The position numbers and the translations under genes were made by a program. Source: an uncultured Collinsella sp. (lineage in GTDB: Bacteria; Actinomycetota; Coriobacteriia; Coriobacteriales; Coriobacteriaceae). Taken from it: a stretch of 12,950 bases of DNA. A model generated the notes under the pieces. It saw only the letters and a list, made by a program, of their open reading frames with translations. It was not told where the DNA came from and searched no databases. The stretch is taken from assembly GCA_900554495.1 (NCBI GenBank), contig USHR01000037.1, forward strand, positions 1 through 12,950, in the 5' to 3' direction. Positions 6,063 to 12,366 of this stretch are shown here, piece after piece (position 1 is the first letter of the stretch; each line of letters opens with the position of its first letter).

Positions 6063-6968
6063 CTACACACTCAACCAGCGATCGCCCTCGGCTCGGCAAA
6101 AGCCCTCACGCTCCAGGTCGGCTAGAATGCCCGCGACAAGCTCGCACTCGACCGGCCCGCGACCGGCTGCCGTCTCCATTTCGTTAACGCCCACCACGGC
6201 ATCAGCAAGCGTTATCCCCGCCGGCCGCCCATCGCGCGCAGCCAGTAGCATGCGCACAATATGGGCGCGTTTTTGGCGACGCGAGCCCTCGAACTTGGAC
6301 TGACGACTATAGCCCGCCGAGCGCCTGGACGGATTGGGCAGCGTCTTCTTAAGATACGCGCCATAATCTAGCAGCGCGTAATACCACGCGCGCGGCGTGT
6401 CGGCATCGTCTTGAGGCACGGCAAAGGGCGCGATCTCATCCGCCACCGCACCGGGGGCCGCCGGACAGGCGGCTTGAATCAGCGGCACCAGCTCGCGATC
6501 GGGAACAGCCGGCACATCGGGAAAGAAATGATGCAAAAAGACCGTGCGCACGTTGGTCTCTAGATACACACCCGGAAGATCAAACGCAAACGACCGGATA
6601 CCCTGCGCCGTTGCCGGGCCAATACCAGGCAGAGCGACCAAGTCACGCGTCTCACGCGGAAACTCCCCGTCCCAGTCCTCTACAACGCGCTGAGCGGCCC
6701 CGTGAAGCGCCAGAGCGCGTCGGTTGTAGCCCATGCCCTGCCAAGCGTCCAAAACATCGGAAGGCGCGGCCTGGGCAAGCGCCTGCACAGTCGGAAAGCG
6801 ATCGAGCCACACCGGCATGCGCGCCTCCACACGCGGCACCTGTGTTTGCTGCAGCATGACCTCAGAAAGCCAAATGATGTACGGATCGCGTGTGCGGCGC
6901 CACGGAAGGTCGCGATAACGCAGGACCCCTTCCGAACGAATCATCGAACGAAAGGGGTCCTGAATCAT
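6063..6968 (-). CDS. MutY-like HhH-GPD DNA glycosylase lacking the Fe-S cluster
   Basis: The 301-residue protein aligns by motif with A/G-specific adenine glycosylases: LPWRR (21-25), EVMLQQTQV with candidate catalytic E36 (36-44), QGMGYNRRA (77-85), and the helix-hairpin-helix LPGIGPATA (113-121). At the position of MutY's catalytic Asp (LDGNV in E. coli), this protein reads LETNV (136-140). The segment after ALLDYGAYLKK has no cysteines, so the usual C-terminal 4Fe-4S ligands are absent. There is also no room for the C-terminal NUDIX-like domain. It probably removes adenine opposite 8-oxoguanine, but specificity is uncertain. AAGGAG lies 8 nt before the ATG at 6968. The gene starts 21 nt after the Rrf2 gene and is likely co-transcribed. 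Confidence 0.85.
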   Translation of the reverse strand: MIQDPFRSMIRSEGVLRYRDLPWRRTRDPYIIWLSEVMLQQTQVPRVEARMPVWLDRFPTVQALAQAAPSDVLDAWQGMGYNRRALALHGAAQRVVEDWDGEFPRETRDLVALPGIGPATAQGIRSFAFDLPGVYLETNVRTVFLHHFFPDVPAVPDRELVPLIQAACPAAPGAVADEIAPFAVPQDDADTPRAWYYALLDYGAYLKKTLPNPSRRSAGYSRQSKFEGSRRQKRAHIVRMLLAARDGRPAGITLADAVVGVNEMETAAGRGPVECELVAGILADLEREGFCRAEGDRWLSV

Positions 6969-6989
6969 GGCTATGCTCCTTATGCGGCG

Positions 6990-7475
6990 CTATTCCTCCC
7001 GGTAAGCGCACGCGCAGGTGGCGTACTCGGGAAACGCTTCGCGGTCGGCGAACTTGGGATCGACGGCCGGGAACTGGCGGTGAGCGACGATGTCGCCGAG
7101 CGAAACGGAATCGAGGTAGTCGCGCATCAACGCCTGAGCTCCGGCCCACAGGGGATGATAGCAGCACGCGCCCATGCGCGCACAGTCACCATCGGGCGCG
7201 GTGCAATCGTTCATAACCATAGGACCCTGAACGGCCTCGACGACCTGGCGGATAGTGACGTCGTCCGGACTGACCTTGAGACGCATGCCACCGTGGACGC
7301 CACGCAGGCTCTCCACAATACCGGCCTGGACCAAACCGTGCTGAATCGAGCGGGCAAACGAATACGGAACATTGACCTCTTCGGCAGCGGTGCGAACAGA
7401 AAGCAAACACTCCGGATCCTCAGCAAGCATCGCCAGCATACGAAGGGCGTAATCAGTCTTCCTCGATATGTCCAT
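6990..7475 (-). CDS. Rrf2-family Fe-S transcriptional regulator
   Basis: The start is the ATG at 7475, giving MDISRKTDYALRML and preceded by AAAGGGG 5 nt upstream; an in-frame upstream extension to 7583 does not look like an Rrf2 N-terminus. The product is 161 residues. The winged helix (about 1-70) includes VPYSFARSIQHGLVQAGIVESLRGVHGG, which contains the recognition helix and wing. EAVQGP precedes cysteines C91, C98 and C104/C105, spaced as in the Fe-S binding members NsrR, IscR and RsrR; C154 and C156 are additional. It probably senses nitric oxide, oxygen or redox state through an Fe-S cluster and controls itself and the MutY-like gene behind it. The exact subgroup cannot be decided from the motif. 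Confidence 0.9.
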   Translation of the reverse strand: MDISRKTDYALRMLAMLAEDPECLLSVRTAAEEVNVPYSFARSIQHGLVQAGIVESLRGVHGGMRLKVSPDDVTIRQVVEAVQGPMVMNDCTAPDGDCARMGACCYHPLWAGAQALMRDYLDSVSLGDIVAHRQFPAVDPKFADREAFPEYATCACAYREE

Positions 7476-7500
7476 TTTTCCCCTTTCAAGGAATACGAAC

Positions 7501-7514
7501 AGCTCGAACGAGCT
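7501..7514. promoter_or_regulatory. 14-bp inverted repeat upstream of the Rrf2 gene
   Basis: AGCTCG and CGAGCT are perfect arms around AA, 26-39 bp before the Rrf2 start codon. It could be an operator or a short leader hairpin. There is no independent support. Confidence 0.25.
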
Positions 7515-7633
7515 CCGGGGCCGAGCTTGTGTCGAGACGCTAAATGACCGCCAGGACATCCAAATGGTAAATCGGATATCCACTGAGTGCCGCGCTTGGA
7601 GCGAAATGCATCAGATGCGGCGCACAGTGCAAT

Positions 7634-7647
7634 TTAGTATAACCTAA
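7634..7647 (-). promoter_or_regulatory. probable promoter -10 within TTAG-N6-CTAA palindrome for the Rrf2 operon
   Basis: On the minus strand TATACT (7641-7636) is a good -10 hexamer inside TTAG-N6-CTAA. No good -35 is present at 17 nt, which is common where an activator or repressor binds. Overlap of the palindrome with the -10 fits autorepression by the Rrf2 protein; this is inferred. Confidence 0.35.
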
Positions 7648-7798
7648 CCCCCTGTCTCGTAGAACAGGTGTCGCGCAACAAAGCTGTTGTTCAGACAGAT
7701 ATACTCATTAGATTTTACTTGCGTTCCCGAAGGCGCGGGGGTTCTGGGCGAAGATGCACCAGGGCGATCGTTCTATCAAAACAAAGCGCATCAAACGC

Positions 7799-7826
7799 AA
7801 AAAGCCACGTCCGAAGACGTGGCTTT
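7799..7826 (-). terminator. rho-independent terminator of tRNA-Asp
   Basis: Read on the minus strand, AAAGCCACGTC and GACGTGGCTTT form an 11-bp perfect stem closed by a TTCG tetraloop, followed by further T residues. It begins 9 nt after the tRNA 3' end. Confidence 0.88.
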
Positions 7827-7834
7827 AATTGCGT

Positions 7835-7912
<78 letters not shown>

Positions 7913-7958
7913 AGGCAGACGTTCGCGTTTGTTTCCGCTCGCGTGCGCTGCGGGGATT

Positions 7959-8010
7959 AGTATACACAGAAGTCTGTCCGGCGCGCAACAACTTTTTTGA
8001 AAAATTTTTT
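7959..8010 (-). promoter_or_regulatory. tRNA-Asp promoter with UP element
   Basis: On the minus strand, TTGCGC (7988-7983) is followed after 18 nt by TATACT (7964-7959). Immediately upstream of the -35, 8010-7993 is an A6-T5-C-A6 tract that fits the RNA polymerase alpha-subunit UP-element consensus closely. The start of transcription would be near 7952, about 40 nt before the tRNA. Confidence 0.75.
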
Positions 8011-8020
8011 GGGGCCATCC

Positions 8021-8157
8021 GGGAGGGCTTCCGGGGCTGAGGGCGGGGGTTAAGTTTGCTGCTCTACAGTCCTGCGCAAGACGGAAAGCACATTAAGTGC
8101 TTTCCTTTGCGTGCGGAACAAACTTAACCCGCGCCAGCCGGCCCCGGAGACCCTCCC
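8021..8157. repeat. 137-nt nested palindrome (long imperfect hairpin)
   Basis: Successive arms pair outward to inward: 8021-8027 with 8151-8157 (7 bp), 8031-8037 with 8141-8147 (7 bp), 8042-8045 with 8132-8135, 8047-8058 with 8119-8130 (12 bp, GGGTTAAGTTTG), 8075-8079 with 8107-8111, and 8083-8091 with 8097-8105 (9 bp) closed by loop ATTAA. No open reading frame, T-run or target-site duplication marks it as a terminator or insertion sequence. It could be a structured RNA, a cruciform, or a miniature mobile palindrome. Confidence 0.75.
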
Positions 8158-8276
8158 TGCCGTCACTTTGTTCGAGCCGTTGTTGTTGCTCGCCGCTTCG
8201 CGGCTCGGCGGCCCCGTTCTCCGCGGCGGGGTTGGTCTGATGGATCTTGTTGAAGCTCGGCCATTGGCTCAAATGG
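8158..8276. other. gene-free GC-rich stretch between palindrome and terminator-like hairpin
   Basis: Several short inverted repeats are seen, such as CGAGCCG with CGGCTCG (8173-8179 and 8200-8206) and CCCCG with CGGGG (8212-8231 region). No ribosome binding site plus reading frame is convincing on either strand. Confidence 0.3.
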
Positions 8277-8311
8277 AAACGGGGGACGCATCTGCATCCC
8301 CCGTTTTTGTT
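8277..8311. terminator. terminator-like hairpin after the phosphodiesterase gene
   Basis: AAACGGGGGA and TCCCCCGTTT form a 10-bp stem around a 10-nt loop, 10 nt after the phosphodiesterase stop, so it probably ends that minus-strand transcript. The T-run is stronger on the plus strand (TTTTTGTTG) than on the minus strand (GTTTCCATTT), so it may act in both directions. Confidence 0.75.
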
Positions 8312-8315
8312 GTGA

Positions 8316-8783
8316 TTACTCTAGGTCAATAAACTTAGTGCTTAGGATCTTGCCGTCTTTTACTAGCATTCTGGCCATGGTGGGGCCTCGGGTGCCTCTG
8401 GGGTAGCTGGCGCTGCCCGGGTTGAGGACTAAGCAACGGCCCACTTGGGCTTCTTTGGTTACGTGGGTGTGGCCGTTGATGGCTACGTCTACGGATCCCA
8501 CCGGAAGGTCTTCGCGGTAGTGGGCTACGGCGAATTTGAGGCCTTCGTAGGTAAAGAGCGCAAGACGGTCTACATCGGGACCGTAGTCGCGGTAGTAATC
8601 GTTGTTGCCCAGTACGGCCCGCACGGGGGCGATGGTGCATAGGTGCTCGTAGTCCATCTCTGACGTGAGGTCGCCGGCGTGGATAATCAGGTCTGCGCCC
8701 TCAAGCTCATCCAGGAGCGCAGGCGATAAATAGCCGTGGGTGTCCGAGATGATGTCGATACGCTTGGCGCTTGCACTGTTCAT
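8316..8783 (-). CDS. YfcE/MJ0936-type metallophosphoesterase
   Basis: This 155-residue cytoplasmic protein has the small calcineurin-like phosphodiesterase motif set in order: SDTHG (13-17), HAGD (35-38), GNND (59-62, usually GNCD in relatives), AHYRED (87-92) and GHTH (104-107). These residues (D14, H16, D38, N60 or N61, H88, H105, H107) would bind two metal ions. Relatives hydrolyse phosphodiesters such as artificial aryl phosphodiesters; the natural substrate is unknown. The ATG at 8783 follows GGAAGGGA about 5 nt upstream. It begins 37 nt beyond the T-run of the response-regulator terminator, so it needs a promoter overlapping that terminator or relies on read-through. Confidence 0.92.
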   Translation of the reverse strand: MNSASAKRIDIISDTHGYLSPALLDELEGADLIIHAGDLTSEMDYEHLCTIAPVRAVLGNNDYYRDYGPDVDRLALFTYEGLKFAVAHYREDLPVGSVDVAINGHTHVTKEAQVGRCLVLNPGSASYPRGTRGPTMARMLVKDGKILSTKFIDLE

Positions 8784-8820
8784 GGGATCCCTTCCGCAAA
8801 AAACGATTCGGCAGATACAT

Positions 8821-8872
8821 ACAAAAAGGCCCCACGCCTCCGCAGACGATAGGTCTACAGGGCTGCGGGGCC
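8821..8872 (-). terminator. terminator of the glycosyltransferase/two-component operon
   Basis: Seven nt after the response-regulator stop, the minus strand pairs GGCCCC (8872-8867) with GGGGCC (8833-8828). An inner CGCAG/CTGCG stem is enclosed, and TTTTTGT follows. Confidence 0.8.
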
Positions 8873-8878
8873 AGTGTG

Positions 8879-9595
8879 CTAGAGACTCAGGGCCTTCTTA
8901 AGCGGCACGACGCGGCGGCGCGAAACCGGCACGCGTTCGTCGACGCCCGTAATGCCCAGCTGGATGGCGCCCGAGGGCACCGTCTCCACATCCGTGACGC
9001 ACGCCAAGTTGACGATATAGCGGCGGTGAACACGGAAGAAGCCAAAGTCGCAGAGCTTGGCCTCAAACTGCGCCAGCGAGGTCGTCGACAAAAAGCGATC
9101 ATCGACGGTATAGATGCAGGAGTAATCGTCCTTGGCCATGATAAAGCGAATGTCGTCCACGGGAATGAGCACCTTGCGGCCGCCCTTTTCCACCGGGATA
9201 CGCTCGATGGTCACCTTGCTGTCCGTAACCGGCTTGGTGCGTTGCATGACCTTCTCGATCGCGCGATCCAAGCGAGCTTCCTCGACCGGCTTCATCAGAT
9301 AATCGACGGCATCCACGTCGAATGCCTCGACCGCATGGTCACTATACGCAGTCACAAACACGATCGCCGGCGGATTTTTGAGCTTATGCAGCGCCTCGGC
9401 AAGTTGCAGGCCCGAGGCACCGGGCATCGAGATATCGAGAAACACGACATCTACGCGACTTTCCATAAGCATCTCGATGGCGGAGCGGACGCTCGACGCC
9501 TCAGTGATCGTGCCGATCTTGCCCGTTTGCTCGAGCAGGAAGCGAAGCTCCGAGCGAGCCGGCGCCTCATCATCCACAATCATCGCACGCAGCAT
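8879..9595 (-). CDS. LytTR-family response regulator
   Basis: The 238-residue protein has an N-terminal receiver domain (1-118) with the acidic pair D8/D9, phosphorylation site D54 in VVFLDISMPG, T82 in FVTAYS and K102 in YLMKP. The C-terminal LytTR DNA-binding domain (about 133-238) includes the family stretch FFRVHRRYIVNL. LytTR regulators bind direct-repeat promoter sites and commonly control cell-surface, autolysis or nutrient functions. The ATG at 9595 (MLRAMIVDDE) gives the usual receiver N-terminus; AAAGG lies about 10 nt upstream, a rather long spacing, and an in-frame TTG at 9616 is possible. It is 72 nt downstream of its histidine kinase and probably its partner. Confidence 0.93.
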   Translation of the reverse strand: MLRAMIVDDEAPARSELRFLLEQTGKIGTITEASSVRSAIEMLMESRVDVVFLDISMPGASGLQLAEALHKLKNPPAIVFVTAYSDHAVEAFDVDAVDYLMKPVEEARLDRAIEKVMQRTKPVTDSKVTIERIPVEKGGRKVLIPVDDIRFIMAKDDYSCIYTVDDRFLSTTSLAQFEAKLCDFGFFRVHRRYIVNLACVTDVETVPSGAIQLGITGVDERVPVSRRRVVPLKKALSL

Positions 9596-9667
9596 AGGGA
9601 TAAAACCTTTCGTCAACTAACTACGCCGGGCATCCGTCGCATGACGTTGAGCCCGTAGCCTTTTATT

Positions 9668-11011
9668 TTACTCTTGAATGTCAAAGATGCTCTCTGACAA
9701 ATCAAGATGAAGGAGCACTTTGGTGCCCTTGCCCGGCGCCGATTCGACACGCGTATAGGAGTGCGGCCCATAAAAGCGATGGATGCGCTCCGAAATATTG
9801 TGCATGGCCACACCGGCGCCGCCACCCTGGGGAGAGCTGGCGTCGGGACGGGCAGAACGCTCGTCAAACAGTCTGGCGGCGGTACCCTCATCCATGCCCA
9901 CGCCATTATCGGCCACGGCAATCAAGATTGCATCCTCGCCGTCTTGGTGAACGGTCACGTCGATCCTCAGGGCGTCGTCATCGCCCATACCATGACGCAC
10001 GGCGTTCTCGACAATCGGCTGGATCACGAACGCCGGCACCAGCGTATCTTCCACGTCCTCGGACACATCGAACGTCGCAAGCACGCGATCCTCGCCAAAG
10101 CGGGCCTTCTCAAAGGTAAGGTAGCGCTTGGTCTGTGCGACCTCGCGCGAGACCGGAATAAGCGATCCCGAGTTGTCGAGCGTGGCACGATAGAACGATG
10201 AGAACTCACGAAGCAGTTCGCGGGCCCGCAGCGGGTCGGTGCGCGTAAACGATGCAATGGTGTTCAGCGTGTTGAACAGGAAGTGCGGGTTAATCTGCGC
10301 CTGCAGCGCACGCACCTCGGCGCGCGCCGTGAGTTCCTTTTGCACCTCGAGCTCGTGGATGGCGAGCTGCGTGGACAAGATCTCGGCAAAGCCCGAGGCA
10401 AGCGCATACTGGGTACGGTCGACGGCGCGCGGGGTCTTGTAGTAGAACTTGAGCGTGCCGACGGTACGATCGCCCACCTTGATGGGGGCGATAATGCCGG
10501 CGGGGACTTGGTTGTGCGAGCCGTCCGAGCCCACGACATCCACCATACGGTTGAACGACTGCACGATGCCATGTTCGATAACGTAGCGTGTGGCAAGCGT
10601 GTGGATGGGAGTATCGGGCAGCAGTTTTTCCTCAAACTCGCCCGCGCAGGCAAGCACGTTGTCCTCGTCGGTGATGGCCACCGTCATGGCGCGCGTCTCG
10701 GGCAAAATGCGCCGGCACACCAAACGCGCCGACTCCTGCGTCAGACCGCCCTTAATGTCCTCGAGCATGGCCGAGGCCACCGAGAGCGTCTCCTCGGTGT
10801 ACTGGGAGCGCACCGAATCGGGATTGAGCGTCAAAAAGATAAAGATGCACAGAAAGATGCACAGCAGCGCGCAGGCAATCACCGTGGCGATCGGCTCGAT
10901 ACCGGTCACCAAGGCAAAAATAAAGTACACCAGCACACAAATGGCGCAGGCAACGGCAATGATGCGAAAGATTGATATTGAACTATCGCGCTGGGCGCGG
11001 CGGTCGATCAT
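9668..11011 (-). CDS. LytS-type sensor histidine kinase
   Basis: This 447-residue kinase starts with two membrane helices (about 13-35 and 40-62) and almost no extracytoplasmic loop. A GAF-like sensor region follows (about 75-215). The His_kinase domain has the phosphoacceptor H243 in QINPHFLFNTLNTI. The HATPase domain has an N-box ENAVRHG (335-341), G1 box DNGVGM (368-373), GGGAGVAM (397-404) and GKGT (427-430). The 5TM-Lyt receptor of classical LytS is absent, so the signal is probably cytoplasmic or membrane-borne. The ATG at 11011 overlaps the stop of the glycosyltransferase gene by 4 nt, and GGAGG lies within the end of that gene, which indicates translational coupling. The response regulator follows 72 nt downstream. 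Confidence 0.94.
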   Translation of the reverse strand: MIDRRAQRDSSISIFRIIAVACAICVLVYFIFALVTGIEPIATVIACALLCIFLCIFIFLTLNPDSVRSQYTEETLSVASAMLEDIKGGLTQESARLVCRRILPETRAMTVAITDEDNVLACAGEFEEKLLPDTPIHTLATRYVIEHGIVQSFNRMVDVVGSDGSHNQVPAGIIAPIKVGDRTVGTLKFYYKTPRAVDRTQYALASGFAEILSTQLAIHELEVQKELTARAEVRALQAQINPHFLFNTLNTIASFTRTDPLRARELLREFSSFYRATLDNSGSLIPVSREVAQTKRYLTFEKARFGEDRVLATFDVSEDVEDTLVPAFVIQPIVENAVRHGMGDDDALRIDVTVHQDGEDAILIAVADNGVGMDEGTAARLFDERSARPDASSPQGGGAGVAMHNISERIHRFYGPHSYTRVESAPGKGTKVLLHLDLSESIFDIQE

Positions 11012-12195
11012 TCGGCCCCCTCCAGGATACTGATCAGTTGTGCGTCACGCCAAAGCCCGTCCATGATCTTGGGCCAAAAGCTCTGGAAACGCAGGTAGCT
11101 TGCAGCGTTTTGGCGCGCATAGGCCTTTGCCTCGTCGATACCATGGCGCCAGATGCGCAGGTAGCCCTCATGCTCGCGGGTAAACACGCTGCGGACCATA
11201 GCGGTCTTGCGCACGCGGTCGTCGAGCTCGCGCGAAATCCACGGGCCCGGGTAGGGCATGAGCGATGCCGCCGTAACGGGAATGAGCTCCTTTTGATGCG
11301 CGGCGAATGTCAACTTGGCCCGTTCGTAGTACCAACGGTATACATCCTGCATAAAGCGCGGTGAGCGCTTTTCGGACTCCGGAGGCAGATGGCGCACGGT
11401 CCACTCGTTATCGAACCACACGTCGTAGCCAAACATGCGCATGTTAAAGAGGTAATCCAAGTCCTCGCCGCGGGTGATAAACGGGTCAAAGGCCACACGC
11501 GTAAAGGCGCGGGCGTGCAGGGCCATCAGGCCGCCGCACACGTAGTTGGAGCGCGAGATGCGGGTGCCCGAAAGCGCCTTTTTCATCCAACGGTTGAACT
11601 CGATGCGCTTGGTCCACCAACGATGGCAGATGCCCGCCTTGTCCGTGGGAGCCAGCGGCGAGCCGTCGCGATCGTAGAAATAGCCGCTCTTGACCAAGAT
11701 CGGCAAGCCCTGACGCGTCTGCTGCCCCAACGCATAGGTCGCGCGCTTCATAAAGTCGGCGTCGATGACAGTCTCATCGTCATCCAAGAAGATAACCGCG
11801 TCATGCCCCAGCACAGCGGCGCAGGCTAGCCCCATATTGCGGATGGCACCGTAGCCTCGCAGGCTCACGCACTCGCCCGAACCCTTGGGCGCGATCTGAG
11901 CAACCCGGTCTGCGATGCGCGAGGCCTGGGTGTTGGTGACAACGGTGACCTTGAGCGTGGAATGCGCGTCGACAATCTCGTGCACGCGCAGCGACACATC
12001 GGCTGTGGCAGAAACGGGACAGACCACCAAAAGGATGATGCGCGGGATGTCACGTACCTGCTCAAGCGAGGCCAGGCAGCGGTCGAGTTCGGGATTGTCG
12101 GCGTTGAGTCGCGTCGAATGGTCATAGGTGCCAGGGGCGTTTGCGCAAGCGTCATCGCCCGCCCAATACGTTGGAATCACGACTGTGGCGTTCAT
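11008..12195 (-). CDS. family 2-like glycosyltransferase (GT-A fold)
   Basis: The 395-residue protein has a GT-A layout. VVIPTYWAGDD (5-15) begins the nucleotide-sugar fold, GYGAIRNMG (114-122) resembles the acceptor/donor loop of GT2 enzymes, and VIFLDDDETVID (134-145) holds the metal-binding DxD-type motif. TRGEDLDYLFNMR (241-253) supplies the likely catalytic ED motif, followed by HLPPES (269-274). There is no signal peptide or membrane helix, so it acts in the cytoplasm or at the inner membrane face. Donor and acceptor are unknown; a cell-wall or surface polysaccharide is plausible. GGGAGGG lies 6 nt before the ATG at 12195. The terminator of the upstream MFS gene ends about 20 nt before this start. 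Confidence 0.88.
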   Translation of the reverse strand: MNATVVIPTYWAGDDACANAPGTYDHSTRLNADNPELDRCLASLEQVRDIPRIILLVVCPVSATADVSLRVHEIVDAHSTLKVTVVTNTQASRIADRVAQIAPKGSGECVSLRGYGAIRNMGLACAAVLGHDAVIFLDDDETVIDADFMKRATYALGQQTRQGLPILVKSGYFYDRDGSPLAPTDKAGICHRWWTKRIEFNRWMKKALSGTRISRSNYVCGGLMALHARAFTRVAFDPFITRGEDLDYLFNMRMFGYDVWFDNEWTVRHLPPESEKRSPRFMQDVYRWYYERAKLTFAAHQKELIPVTAASLMPYPGPWISRELDDRVRKTAMVRSVFTREHEGYLRIWRHGIDEAKAYARQNAASYLRFQSFWPKIMDGLWRDAQLISILEGAE

Positions 12196-12215
12196 GCCTT
12201 ACCCTCCCTGCAACA

Positions 12216-12252
12216 CAAAAACGGGACGCCGCCAAACACAGGCGACGCCCCG
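12216..12252 (-). terminator. terminator of the MFS gene, in the leader of the glycosyltransferase operon
   Basis: The minus strand forms a 12-bp stem with two G-T pairs (12252-12241 with 12233-12222), a 7-nt loop, and TTTTTGTG. The T-run lies about 20 nt upstream of the glycosyltransferase ATG. Confidence 0.88.
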
Positions 12253-12268
12253 CGACCTAGCTGATTCC

Positions 12269-12274
12269 ATCATA
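12269..12274 (-). promoter_or_regulatory. candidate -10 box for the glycosyltransferase operon
   Basis: TATGAT on the minus strand matches the -10 consensus at 5 of 6 positions, in the gap between the MFS stop (12367) and the terminator. No good -35 is seen at 17 nt. If used, transcription would start near 12262 and run through the terminator hairpin before the glycosyltransferase gene. Confidence 0.3.
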
Positions 12275-12366
12275 CCCACTTGGGCAAATCATTGCTCGCA
12301 AGTCGCAATGTTTATTGCGGATAACCCCAAAAGAGTACCGTGGACAGGCACAATAGCCGCTCGCTC

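Larger units (their letters stand above)
7476..7834. other. gene-free region between tRNA-Asp and the Rrf2 gene
   Basis: No credible gene is seen. The region holds the tRNA terminator (7799-7826), a probable Rrf2-gene -10 box (7636-7641) inside a partial palindrome, and a 14-bp inverted repeat AGCTCGAACGAGCT (7501-7514). If that -10 is used, the Rrf2 leader is about 150 nt. Plus-strand frames across 7668-8040 run antisense through the tRNA and have no ribosome binding sites. Confidence 0.5.

Noticed and set aside
6702..7547. Long plus-strand frame of 281 residues
   Set aside because: It is antisense across the Rrf2 gene and the start of the MutY-like gene, with shadow-like composition and no family resemblance.
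8021..8157. Nested palindrome as a third copy of the 3' hairpin element
   Set aside because: It shares no core, linker or terminator sequence with 4321-4486 or 5221-5387; only general G+C-rich arm composition is similar.
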